Of a stretch of 19,973 bases of DNA, positions 7,373 through 14,648 are shown piece after piece. Made by a program: the position numbers and the translations under genes. Source of the DNA: JACCXG01 sp963785755 (lineage in GTDB: Bacteria; Acidobacteriota; Vicinamibacteria; Vicinamibacterales; 2-12-FULL-66-21); assembly GCA_963785755.1 (NCBI GenBank), contig CAWAXG010000015.1, forward strand, positions 1 to 19,973. The letters are read 5' to 3'. How positions within the stretch are numbered: the stretch's first letter is position 1; every line of letters starts with the position of its first letter. Below the pieces are notes generated by a model that was given only the letters and a program-made list of their open reading frames with translations, had not been told where the DNA came from and did not search any database.

Positions 7373-7688
7373 CTTCACGATGTGCAGCATCCTCGCTAGT
7401 GAGTAAGGAATGACGCTGAGCAGGCGCCTTCCGCAAGTGAGCACTCACCGGGTCAGCCGGAAGTAAAACTCCGTCGAACGAGCTCAGCACGCACCGGCTT
7501 TTACCGTCTGACGGTAATCCGTGCGCGATCTTTCCCCAGCCGTTTCCAGCCTATATCTCCAGTCTGCTCAGTTGTTTCCGGACACTGCCGTGGCACTGCC
7601 GTTGCACTTGATGGGCTCGGCCCGCACAGAAACGAGTCCTGGCGGGGAGAAGCGGGAACCCGGGACGGGACGGGAGGAGGAAGTCACA
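7373..7688. other. Intergenic region before the KGG gene, no convincing gene
   Basis: No coding-like frame apart from the N-terminal extension of the KGG gene frame, which lacks family similarity before GTG 7689. It holds the palindrome at 7503-7519 and a small GTGAGCACTCAC dyad near 7437-7448. The stretch 7521-7672 may be a 5' leader. Confidence 0.5.
7503..7519. promoter_or_regulatory. Perfect palindrome, candidate operator upstream of the KGG gene
   Basis: TTACCGTC, a single T, then GACGGTAA: eight perfectly matched bases on each side with a one-base centre. A one-base loop cannot form a useful RNA hairpin, so a dimeric repressor or activator site is the likeliest reading. It lies 186 bases before the KGG gene start. 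Confidence 0.5.
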
Positions 7689-7973
7689 GTGGCCAAGGAA
7701 GATCGGGGATTTGCGTCAATGGATCGGGCCAAGCAGCGCGAGATTGCCAGCAAGGGCGGCAAAGCGGCGCACCAGAAGGGCACGGCCCATGAGTGGACGA
7801 GTGAAGAGGCGCGCGACGCCGGCCGCAAAGGCGGCCTCGCGAGCCATCGACGTCGTCGTGAACAGATGCTCGGGGGCGGCGGCACGGCCGCCGATGACAT
7901 GAGCGACGGTGAGAGCCGTCCGGCCGGCGAGCAGGACCGCGAGGACGATCGCAACACGGACACGACCGAGTAG
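7689..7973 (+). CDS. KGG-motif general stress protein
   Basis: The KGG (GsiB/con-10-like) family comprises small, hydrophilic, stress-induced proteins thought to protect cells during dehydration or general stress. The start GTG 7689 is chosen because GGAGGAGG ends about 8 bases upstream and because the product then begins in the family fashion, (M)AKEDRGFASMDRAKQREIAS. The 94-residue protein has two KGG repeats, IASKGGKAAH (Lys22-Gly23-Gly24) and AGRKGGLASH (Lys47-Gly48-Gly49), linked by QKGTAHEWTSEEARD. The C-terminal 35 residues are acidic and Asp/Glu/Arg-rich, likely disordered. It is monocistronic, with a palindrome upstream and a hairpin after the stop. No membrane segment or signal peptide. 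Confidence 0.88.
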   Translation: MAKEDRGFASMDRAKQREIASKGGKAAHQKGTAHEWTSEEARDAGRKGGLASHRRRREQMLGGGGTAADDMSDGESRPAGEQDREDDRNTDTTE

Positions 7974-8001
7974 ACGCCAGGGACGCAAGCACGGGAACCG
8001 G

Positions 8002-8028
8002 GCGGACGAAGCGGTGGGCTTCGTCCGC
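8002..8028 (+). terminator. Strong hairpin after the KGG gene
   Basis: GCGGACGAAG (8002-8011) and CTTCGTCCGC (8019-8028) form a perfect 10-bp stem with a 7-base loop, starting 28 bases after the KGG stop. It is followed by TCACTAAAAAA rather than a T-run, so it may be a weak or Rho-assisted terminator or an mRNA end stabiliser. Confidence 0.5.
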
Positions 8029-8073
8029 TCACTAAAAAATGAGTTCACAGGGGCTTGATATGATCCGAGCCCT

Positions 8074-8757
8074 GTGACCCCGGATGATTACGCTCGCGCC
8101 AGGCGCCTGCTCTTGCGCCGCGATCCCGTCATCGCGGCTCTAATCAAACAACACGGTCCCTGCGGCTTATCGGACGCGCTCCGCGCCGATCACTTCTCGG
8201 CTCTCGTCCGCGCCATCGTCTTTCAACAGCTCTCCACCAAGGCGGCGTCGACCATTCACGGCCGGCTGATCGCGATGCTGCCGCCGGGCGACATCACTCC
8301 ACAGGCTCTTTCCGGGATCTCGGAAGCGCAGTTCAGATCCGCGGGCATCAGCCGCCAGAAAGCGAAATACCTCCGCGATCTGTGCGACAAGGTCGCCGGC
8401 GGCGCGGTCCTGTTCGACACGCTCGATGCGCTCGACGATGAAGGGGTCGTCGCCGCGCTGACGCAGGTGAAGGGCATCGGCCGGTGGACCGCCGAGATGT
8501 TCCTGATGTTCCGGCTGCATCGGCCCGACGTCCTGCCGGTCGGCGACCTCGGGATCCTCACAGCCGTCCAGAAAGCGTACGGCCTTCGCAAGCGCCCGAC
8601 GCCGGATCGGCTGCGCCGCCTGGCGGAACCGTGGAAGCCCTATCGATCGGTGGCGTGCTGGTACCTCTGGCGAAGCATCGACACACCGGCGGTTCCTGCC
8701 ACCAGGCCATCTTCATCCCAGCCCTCATCCCGGCGTCAGGAGAAGCGCACGACATGA
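8074..8757 (+). CDS. alkA: DNA-3-methyladenine glycosylase II (AlkA-type HhH-GPD)
   Basis: Removes alkylated bases (3-methyladenine and related) from DNA as the first step of base excision repair. The 227-residue product has the HhH-GPD fold: FSALVRAIVFQQLSTKAAS near residues 41-59, the helix-hairpin-helix LTQVKGIGRWTAEMFLMF and the catalytic Asp158 in PVGDLG. No iron-sulfur cysteine cluster follows, as expected for AlkA rather than Nth/MutY. There is no Ada-like N-terminal domain, so it is the short form. The start GTG 8074 precedes the conserved DPxI...IxxHGPC segment; no ATG lies in frame upstream and no ribosome site is evident. The tail after about residue 205 is low-complexity. The last 4 bases overlap the next gene (ATGA), suggesting coupling. 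Confidence 0.92.
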   Translation: MTPDDYARARRLLLRRDPVIAALIKQHGPCGLSDALRADHFSALVRAIVFQQLSTKAASTIHGRLIAMLPPGDITPQALSGISEAQFRSAGISRQKAKYLRDLCDKVAGGAVLFDTLDALDDEGVVAALTQVKGIGRWTAEMFLMFRLHRPDVLPVGDLGILTAVQKAYGLRKRPTPDRLRRLAEPWKPYRSVACWYLWRSIDTPAVPATRPSSSQPSSRRQEKRTT

Positions 8758-11700
8758 AATCGTGGACACCGCTTGTTGCGTCCGTCGTCCTCGCGACGGT
8801 CACCACCCTGCGTTTCGTCTCGGCCCAGGCGCCGCAGGACAAAGAGAAGCCGCAGGACAAAGAGAAGAAGTGGGACGTCGCCGCCGCTCTCGGACCGGTG
8901 ACGAAGATGAGCGTCGACACGTCCGAGGGCACGTGGATGAATGTCGACGTGAGCCCTGATGGCAAGCGGATCGTGTTCGATCTCCTCGGTGACATCTACA
9001 CGATATCGATCGACGGCAGCTCTGCATCCGCCGCCACGCGCCTGACGAGCGGCCCGGCGTTCGACATGCAGCCGCGGTTCAGTCCCGACGGGAAGCGCAT
9101 CGCGATATCGAGCGACCGCGACGGCTTGTGGAACATCTGGACGATCGACGCCGACGGCAAGGATGCGAAACAGGTCTCGCGCGAGCGCCAGTGGTTCGTG
9201 AACAGCCCGACCTGGTCGCCCGACGGTGAATACGTCTATGCGCGCCGGCATTTCGTCAAGGAGCGCTCGCTCGGCGCCGGCGAAATCTGGATGTATCACG
9301 TGGCGGCGCCGTCGAACGGCCTGCAGGTGACCGAGCGCACGGGATGGCAGAAGGACAACGGCGAGCCCGACGTCTCGCCCGATGGCCGCTACCTCTATTA
9401 CAGCAAGGACGTCACACCCGGTCAGACCTTCGAATACAACAAGGACCCGAACGGGACGATCTACGCGATCATGCGCCGCGATCTGATCACCGGCCGCGAG
9501 CGCCGCGCGGTCAGCGTGCAGGGTGGATCGGTCGCGCCGCAGGTGTCCCCCGACGGCAAGACGCTCGCCTACGTCCGGCGCGTGAGGCTGAAATCGGTCC
9601 TGCATCTCCGCGACCTCGAAAGCGGACGGGATCGCGATCTCTTCGAGAGGGTCGACAAGGATCTGCAGGAAGCCTGGGCCATCCACGGCTTGTACCCGCA
9701 GTACGCGTGGACGCCCGACGGCCGATCGATCGTGATCTGGGGTGAGGGAAAGATCTGGAAAGTCGACGCGACGTCAGGCAAGGGCGCCGAGGTGCCGTTC
9801 ACCGCGCGCGTCGAGCAGACGATCAACGAGGCGGTCCGCTTTCCACAGAAGGCGCACTCGGACGAATTCCCGGTGCGCATGCTTCGCGACGTGCGCGTCT
9901 CGCCGGACGGCAAGACCGTGGTCTACAGCGCGCTGGGCAAGCTGTATGTCAAACAGCTGCCCGATGGGCAGCCGCGCCGGCTCACCACGGACAATCGGCT
10001 CGAGCTCTTTCCGTCTTTCTCGCGCGACGGGCAGTGGATTGTCTACACGACGTGGACGGATGCGGAAATGGGCCGGGTCCGAGTCATCCGTCCGGATGGC
10101 GCGGCCGGCCGCGATGTCGTGGCCAGGCCCGGGCACTACGTCGAGGCGTCGTTCTCGCCAGACGGTCAGAAGATCGTGTTCCGTCAGGTCGGCGGCGACC
10201 AGACGCGGGGCCCGTACTTTGCCGACGATCCGGGCGTGTACGTCGTCGGCGTTGCCGGCGGCGAACCAGTGCTGGTGCGCGACGCTGGAGCGGATCCGGA
10301 GTTCGATCACACGGGCACCCGCATCTACGTGCGGGAAGTGCGCAACGAGAAGGCGACGCTCTTGAGCGTCGGCCTGCCGTCTGGTGATTCGCCGCTGCCC
10401 GGACGCGACGAGATCGAGCACGTGCGCAGCGACAACGCGACGCAGTACGCGATCTCTCCCGACGGCAAGTGGATCGCCTTCGAGGAGCGCTTCCGGACGT
10501 TCATCGCGCCGTTCCCTCGAACCGGCCGTCCCGTGGACATCGGACCTTCGACCCAGTCCTACCCGGTCCAGCGCGTCTCCCGCGACGCGGGCTTCTATCT
10601 GCACTGGTCGGCAGACAGCCGCCGGCTGTACTGGGCGCTCGGTCCCGAGCTCTTCTCCCGCGACGTCGCCGACACGTTCGCGTTCGCGTCGCCGGCAACG
10701 CCGCAAGCGGGCGCCGCGGCGCGCACCGTGCGCAGCGAGCCGGAGGCGAAAGGCATTCCGATCGGATTCAGCGTCAAGAGCGACACCCCGAGTGGAACGA
10801 TTGCCCTGGTCGGTGCCCGCGTGATCACGATGTCCGGCCTGAAGCCGGGCCCGATCGCCGGCACACCCGGAGTGATCGAAAACGCGACGGTGCTCGTCGA
10901 TGGCAACCGGGTCGTGGCGGTCGGCCCGTCCGGTTCCATCCAGGTGCCCGCGAGCGCCAGACGAATCGACGTCAAGGGCAAGACGATCATGCCCGGGATC
11001 GTCGACGTTCACGCCCACATCTTTGGCGAGTCGAGCGGCTTGATCGCGCAATCGAGCTGGCCGCTCGCCGTCAACCTCGCCTTCGGCGTCACCACCGCGC
11101 ACGATCCGTCCCACGACACCGAGACCGTCTTCACCAATGCGGAGCTGATCCGGTCGGGCGCCAAGCTGGGGCCGCGCCTGTTCTCCACGGGCACGATTCT
11201 CTATGGCGCCGAGACGCCGTTCAAAGCCGTGATCGAGACCTACGACGACGCGCTGGCGCACTTGCGCCGGCAGAAGGCTGTCGGTGCGTTTTCGGTGAAG
11301 AGCTACAACCAGCAGCGGCGCGACGCCCGGCAGATGATCATCAAAGCGGCGCGTGAGCTCGGGATGATGGTCGTGCCCGAAGGGGGATCGCTGCTCTACA
11401 TGAACCAGACGCATGTCCTCGACGGCCATACCGGCGTCGAGCACTCGCTGCCGGTTCCCCGCATCTACAAGGACACGATTCAGCTCTTCGTGAAGAGCAA
11501 GTCAGGCTATACGCCAACGCTCATCGTCGGCTACGGCGGACTGTCCGGCGAGTACCTACTGGTACCAGCACACGAATGTCTGGGAGCATGAGCAGCTGCT
11601 GCGGTTCACGCCGAGAGAACAGATCGATGCCCGGTCCCGGCGCCGTACGATGGCGCCGGACGATGACTTCAACCACGTCCTGATCAGCCAGGGCGCGAAA

Positions 11701-12072
11701 CAGATCGCCGATGCCGGGGGAATGGTGCTGCTCGGCTCGCACGGGCAGCTGCAGGGGCTTGGCGCGCACTGGGAGCTGTGGATGCTGCAGCAGGGCGGCA
11801 TGACGCCGATGGAGGCTCTTCGCGCCGCCACGATCGACGGCGCGAGGTACCTCGGGCTCGACGGCGACATCGGATCGCTCGACAAAGGCATGGTCGCCGA
11901 CCTCATCGTCCTCGACCGCAATCCGCTCGAGAACATCCGCAACTCGGACTCGGTGAGCATGGTCATGCTCAACGGCCGGCTCTACGACGCGAAAACGTTG
12001 AACGAGATCGGCAACCAGACGCGCACGCGATTGCCGTTCTGGTTCGAAGGGCCGGATCGGGGCACGAAGTAA
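8754..12072 (+). CDS. Secreted PD40 (TolB-like) beta-propeller fused to amidohydrolase, one apparent frameshift
   Basis: Such fusions are common in Acidobacteriota and related soil bacteria; the amidohydrolase part resembles imidazolonepropionase/dipeptidase-like enzymes, but the substrate is unknown. The start ATG 8754 has AGGAGA upstream and gives a signal peptide (MKSWTPLVASVVLATVTTLR to about residue 24). Residues about 50-660 contain many PD40 repeats (SPDGKRI, SPDGEYV, SPDGKTL, SPDGKWI). The hydrolase starts at about residue 675 (GTIALVGARVITM) with metal-binding MPGIVDVHAHIFGES (His753, His755), then VVPEGGSLLYMN, GHTGVEHSLPVP and, after the break, LGSHGQLQGLGAHWELWML and VADLIVLDRNPLENI. 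An extra C at about 11555-11556 shifts frame 3 to frame 1: GGLSGEYYWYQHTNVWEHEQ is the evident true reading. Repaired length is 1105 residues, complete. A sequence error is more likely than decay. Confidence 0.93.
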
Positions 12073-12078
12073 GTCTCT

Positions 12079-12101
12079 CGGGACTCGGGGCTCGGGACTA
12101 G
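12079..12101 (+). repeat. Solo copy of the heptanucleotide repeat family
   Basis: CGGGACT, CGGGGCT, CGGGACT and a partial unit lie in tandem 6 bases after the amidohydrolase stop. The first 12 bases, CGGGACTCGGGG, are identical to 5161-5172 and inverted at 5805-5816. No four-helix-bundle gene is found here. Confidence 0.75.
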
Positions 12102-12124
12102 GCTCAAACGTTCCGCATCCTCAT

Positions 12125-12173
12125 CATTTGACATTCAAATGGGCAGGCGTATAGTACGTTTGGATGTCAAATG
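12125..12173 (+). promoter_or_regulatory. padR promoter with overlapping inverted-repeat operator, leaderless
   Basis: A consensus-like sigma70 promoter is visible: TTGACA at 12128-12133, a 16-base spacer and TATAGT at 12150-12155. Transcription would begin near 12162, next to the ATG at 12164, so the mRNA should be leaderless. CATTTGACATTCAAA (12125-12139) and TTTGGATGTCAAATG (12159-12173) are inverted repeats with one mismatch in 15, one over the -35 box and one over the start codon. PadR proteins commonly repress their own gene, and this layout fits that. Confidence 0.85.
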
Positions 12174-12511
12174 AGAAGTCCTCCAAGGCCGAGGTCCTGC
12201 AGGGCACGCTGGACCTGATGGTGCTGCAGACGGTGGCCACGCTCGGGCCGCTCCATGGCTACGCCATCGCCGCGCGGCTCGAGCAGGTCTCGCGCAGCGC
12301 GCTGCGGCTGAACATGGGCACGCTCTATCCCGGGTTGATGCGGCTCGAACAACGCGGCCTCATCAAGGGCGAGTGGTCGGTGACCGACACCAACCGCAAG
12401 GCGCGCTTCTACGCCATCACCGCCGCGGGCCGGCGGCAGCTCGCCAAGGAAAAGGCAGACTGGGAACGCATGGCGTCCATCATGCAGTCGGTCCTGCAGG
12501 CCCAGCCCTGA
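12164..12511 (+). CDS. PadR-family transcriptional regulator (acidobacterial type)
   Basis: A 115-residue winged-helix repressor. The PadR domain covers about residues 9-90: VLQGTLDLMVLQTVATLGPL, HGYAIAARLEQVS, NMGTLYPGLMRLEQRGLIKG and then a wing and C-terminal dimerisation helix (LAKEKADWERMASIMQSVLQ). The NxGTLYPxLxRLEQRG motif is the family hallmark. There is no ribosome site; the ATG at 12164 is set by the leaderless promoter just upstream and by the conserved N-terminus. In Acidobacteriota this subtype usually precedes a large duplicated ABC permease gene (ADOP); none follows here, only about 450 bases of apparently non-coding DNA and an ABC-ATPase stub on the other strand. The target beyond its own promoter is therefore unclear. 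Confidence 0.93.
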   Translation: MSNEKSSKAEVLQGTLDLMVLQTVATLGPLHGYAIAARLEQVSRSALRLNMGTLYPGLMRLEQRGLIKGEWSVTDTNRKARFYAITAAGRRQLAKEKADWERMASIMQSVLQAQP

Positions 12512-12587
12512 TTGTTCAGCCCGTCCTCCCGTCCTCCTTGTGAATGAGAAGCCTAGCTGTTCGCGCAGCGTACCGATCGGTTTGGTG

Positions 12588-12709
12588 GTGATTGCGATGA
12601 ACTGGCCGCGCGGGATCGTCAGATCGAGCGGGTGCAGGATGGTCAGCTGCTCGGTGCCGCTCGTGACCGTCCGGGAGACGTTGGCGATGCGGATAATGGG
12701 GCCGGACAA
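12588..12709 (-). pseudogene. N-terminal stub of an ABC transporter ATPase (LolD/YbbA-like)
   Basis: From TTG 12709 the minus strand reads MSGPIIRIANVSRTVTSGTE then QLTILHPLDLTIPRGQFIAI, which is the start of a YbbA/LolD-type export ATPase just before its Walker A (GPSGSGKST). Similarity stops there: the next residues are TTKPIGTLREQ, and Walker A, signature and Walker B motifs are all missing. About 41 codons remain, truncated by deletion or rearrangement at about 12588. Not functional as an ATPase. The frame stays open into padR antisense only because of GC bias. Confidence 0.75.
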
Positions 12710-13161
12710 TCAGCGAACACCGTGCCCGAACTGCCTCGGCCTGACAAGTCGCTGAATGCAGGGAGGTTACTCCGCTCGGTTCTGATCAGGTCAGCCGTAC
12801 GCGTGCGCGCCGGCAGGACGGCGCCGTCCGGTATCGAAACTCGGCCGTTCCTCCCACGGCATTCCGGACGTGCTCCATTCCTACGGTATTCCGGGCGTCC
12901 TCCGTCAGGCCGGGGTGGTCTGCGCCGCAGTTCGGGCAGGCGACCGTCTGCACAACGTGAAATCGTCAACGTCACCGGTCATTTCTGCCTTCACCTCCTT
13001 CACGGCACGCGCTCTGCAGCCTAGAATGTGTTCCCTCTCCTGCGAGGAGTCGCAGACGCGCGGCCCGAGTCGTCATTCCCCGGCTTCATTGTCGGAGTGA
13101 CATGGGACGAGGTTCTTTTTGGAAACGGAATGCGCTTCACGGCGCAACGCTAGGAGGACAC
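12710..13161. other. 450-bp region without a convincing gene
   Basis: Open frames exist on both strands but are Arg/Pro-rich and match nothing I recognise. Small internal similarity: 12858-12876 and 12885-12903 share 16 of 19 bases (GGYATTCCGGRCGTSCTCC). It may be what remains after loss of the gene(s) that belonged to the ABC stub, and its right end should hold the promoter of the next gene. Confidence 0.5.
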
Positions 13162-13713
13162 ATGAAACGGCTTGTCGTCGGAATGATTGCAGTGGGAGTT
13201 CTGGGGTTGACGGCCCGCACGGCCATGGCCCAGGCCAAGACCGTCTACTCGGAGATGAGAACGGAGACGGCCACCGTCGAAGCGGTCGAAGCCGCGAGCC
13301 GCACTATCACGCTCCGGAAACCGGACGGCACGCTGGTGTCGACAGTCGCAGGCCCGGAAATCAAGCGATTCGCAGAGATCAAGGTCGGTGACAAGGTGAA
13401 CGCCCGCTACTACGACAACGTAGTGGTCAGGCTCCGGCGGCCCGGCGAGCCGGAAGTGGACACCATGGCGAAGGCCACAACCGGTTCGGAGCAGGCCACC
13501 CCGGGCGGCACGAAAGCAAGGCAGCGGACCATCGCGGCCACGATTACAGCCATCAACCCGGACGTGCCGTCGATCACCTTCACCGGACCCAACGGCTGGA
13601 AGTACACCTCCAAAGTGCAGGACACGTCGGCGCTCGCCAAGGTGAAGGTTGGCGACAAGGTCGACGTCGTGTGGACGGAGGCGCTGCTGGTGTCGATCGA
13701 GGCCGGCAAGTAG
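13162..13713 (+). CDS. Secreted protein with two related beta-rich repeats, function unknown
   Basis: ATG 13162 has AGGAGG at 13152-13157, an excellent ribosome site. The 183-residue product has a signal peptide (MKRLVVGMIAVGVLGLTART, cleavage after AMAQA). The mature part contains two similar units: TATVEAVEAASRTITLRKPD with a following FAEIKVGDKVNARYYDNVVV, and ATITAINPDVPSITFTGPNG with a following LAKVKVGDKVDVVWTEALLV. The repeated phrase VKVGDKV is reminiscent of a widespread but uncharacterised periplasmic family with small OB-like or SH3-like units; I cannot name it. No sorting motif is present at the C-terminus despite the sortase gene next door. Monocistronic by the hairpin that follows. 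Confidence 0.88.
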   Translation: MKRLVVGMIAVGVLGLTARTAMAQAKTVYSEMRTETATVEAVEAASRTITLRKPDGTLVSTVAGPEIKRFAEIKVGDKVNARYYDNVVVRLRRPGEPEVDTMAKATTGSEQATPGGTKARQRTIAATITAINPDVPSITFTGPNGWKYTSKVQDTSALAKVKVGDKVDVVWTEALLVSIEAGK

Positions 13714-13729
13714 GTTCGTGGTTTTACCA

Positions 13730-13757
13730 CCGGGGCGATCCGCCGTGATCGCCCCGG
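13730..13757 (+). terminator. Strong hairpin after the secreted-protein gene
   Basis: CCGGGGCGATC (13730-13740) and GATCGCCCCGG (13747-13757) form a perfect 11-bp stem with a six-base loop, 17 bases after the stop. No T-run follows, so Rho-independent termination is uncertain. Given its position it probably ends or protects the transcript. Confidence 0.6.
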
Positions 13758-13900
13758 ACCGTCGCGATTTCAGACGCAGTTTCTCCCTTTGTCCCTTTCG
13801 GAAAACGGCACGCGGTCTGCAGTGGCGGACGGCTCAGCCGGACGTGATTGCGGCATGTGCCGTTGAACGCTGATCGACACTTCGGCAAGGTTACCGATTG

Positions 13901-14557
13901 ATGCACGCACCACGTCACCGGCTTCTATTGCTGGCCGAGAGAACGAGCTGGGTCGTCGGCGTTGTTATTCTGGGGTTCTGGGGCGGGTTCCACGTCCGCG
14001 TTGCCAACTGGACGCGAAACGATCTGGGGCGTTTCGCGGCGCTCCAGGTTCTGGCGGCGCAGGCTGGTACGCCGGATCAGGCACTGTGGTCTCAGGAACG
14101 GATCAGCGCCTGGCGCAAGGCGCTGAGCGAAGGCGGCCCCCCACCGCTCGCGGTCCTGCGAATCCCGAAGATTCGACTCGAGGTCTCGGTGTTGCCGGGC
14201 ACCGACGACCACACCCTCGACCGGGGCGTCGGTCACATCGCGGACACCGCACTTCCCGGAACCGACGGGAATGCTGGCATCGCGGGACACCGCGACGGCT
14301 TCTTCCGCGGGTTGAAGGACGTCAATCCTGGTGACGTCATCGAGCTCGAAACGCTCAATGGAAAAGACGTGTATCGCATTGAGCGAACCTGGCTCGTCTA
14401 TCCGGAGGACGTTTCGGTGCTGGACCCGACGCCGACACGGGCGCTGACGCTGGTCACCTGCTATCCCTTCTACTTCGTCGGCTCCGCCCCCCAACGGTTC
14501 ATCGTCCGTGCGGTGCGCGCCGACGACAAACCGGGGTCCGCGCGGTTATCCCCCTGA
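13901..14557 (+). CDS. Class D sortase
   Basis: Sortases are membrane-anchored cysteine transpeptidases that cut a sorting motif and attach proteins to an envelope nucleophile; class D forms occur in several Gram-negative phyla, where the acceptor is poorly known. The start ATG 13901 has AAGG at 13887-13890; a TTG directly before it is not needed. Of 218 residues, about 13-31 form the N-terminal membrane anchor (LAERTSWVVGVVILGFWGGF). The sortase barrel starts at PPLAVLRIPKIRLEVSVLPG. The catalytic set is complete: His130 in GIAGHRDGFFRGL, Cys187 in LTLVTCYPF and Arg199 in APQRFIVRAV. The TLTCYP-like motif is typical. It is unbroken, and no substrate with a sorting signal is visible nearby. 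Confidence 0.93.
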   Translation: MHAPRHRLLLLAERTSWVVGVVILGFWGGFHVRVANWTRNDLGRFAALQVLAAQAGTPDQALWSQERISAWRKALSEGGPPPLAVLRIPKIRLEVSVLPGTDDHTLDRGVGHIADTALPGTDGNAGIAGHRDGFFRGLKDVNPGDVIELETLNGKDVYRIERTWLVYPEDVSVLDPTPTRALTLVTCYPFYFVGSAPQRFIVRAVRADDKPGSARLSP

Positions 14558-14570
14558 CTCCGTCCACGTT

Positions 14571-14637
14571 GTCACTCGGGCCCTCTTTGAAGCGGGCGGA
14601 ACCACGTTCCGCTCATTTCGAGGCGGGCCCTGGTGAC
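14571..14637. terminator. Nested inverted repeats between convergent genes
   Basis: Outer arms GTCACTCGGGCCC (14571-14583) and GGGCCCTGGTGAC (14625-14637) pair with two mismatches. Inside them GCGGAAC (14596-14602) and GTTCCGC (14606-14612) pair perfectly around CAC. The structure fills the gap between the sortase stop and the stop of the minus-strand gene, so it probably serves as a bidirectional terminator. No T-runs are present. Confidence 0.5.
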
Positions 14638-14648
14638 TTGATGCGTGG

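Noticed and set aside
9774..11444. Long minus-strand ORF (556 codons) opposite the amidohydrolase
   Set aside because: It is the antisense shadow of a clearly coding gene with SPDGK repeats and metal-binding motifs on the plus strand.
12643..12975. Minus-strand 110-codon ORF in the padR-secreted protein gap
   Set aside because: Arg/Pro-rich composition, no motif and no ribosome site; typical of GC-driven chance frames.
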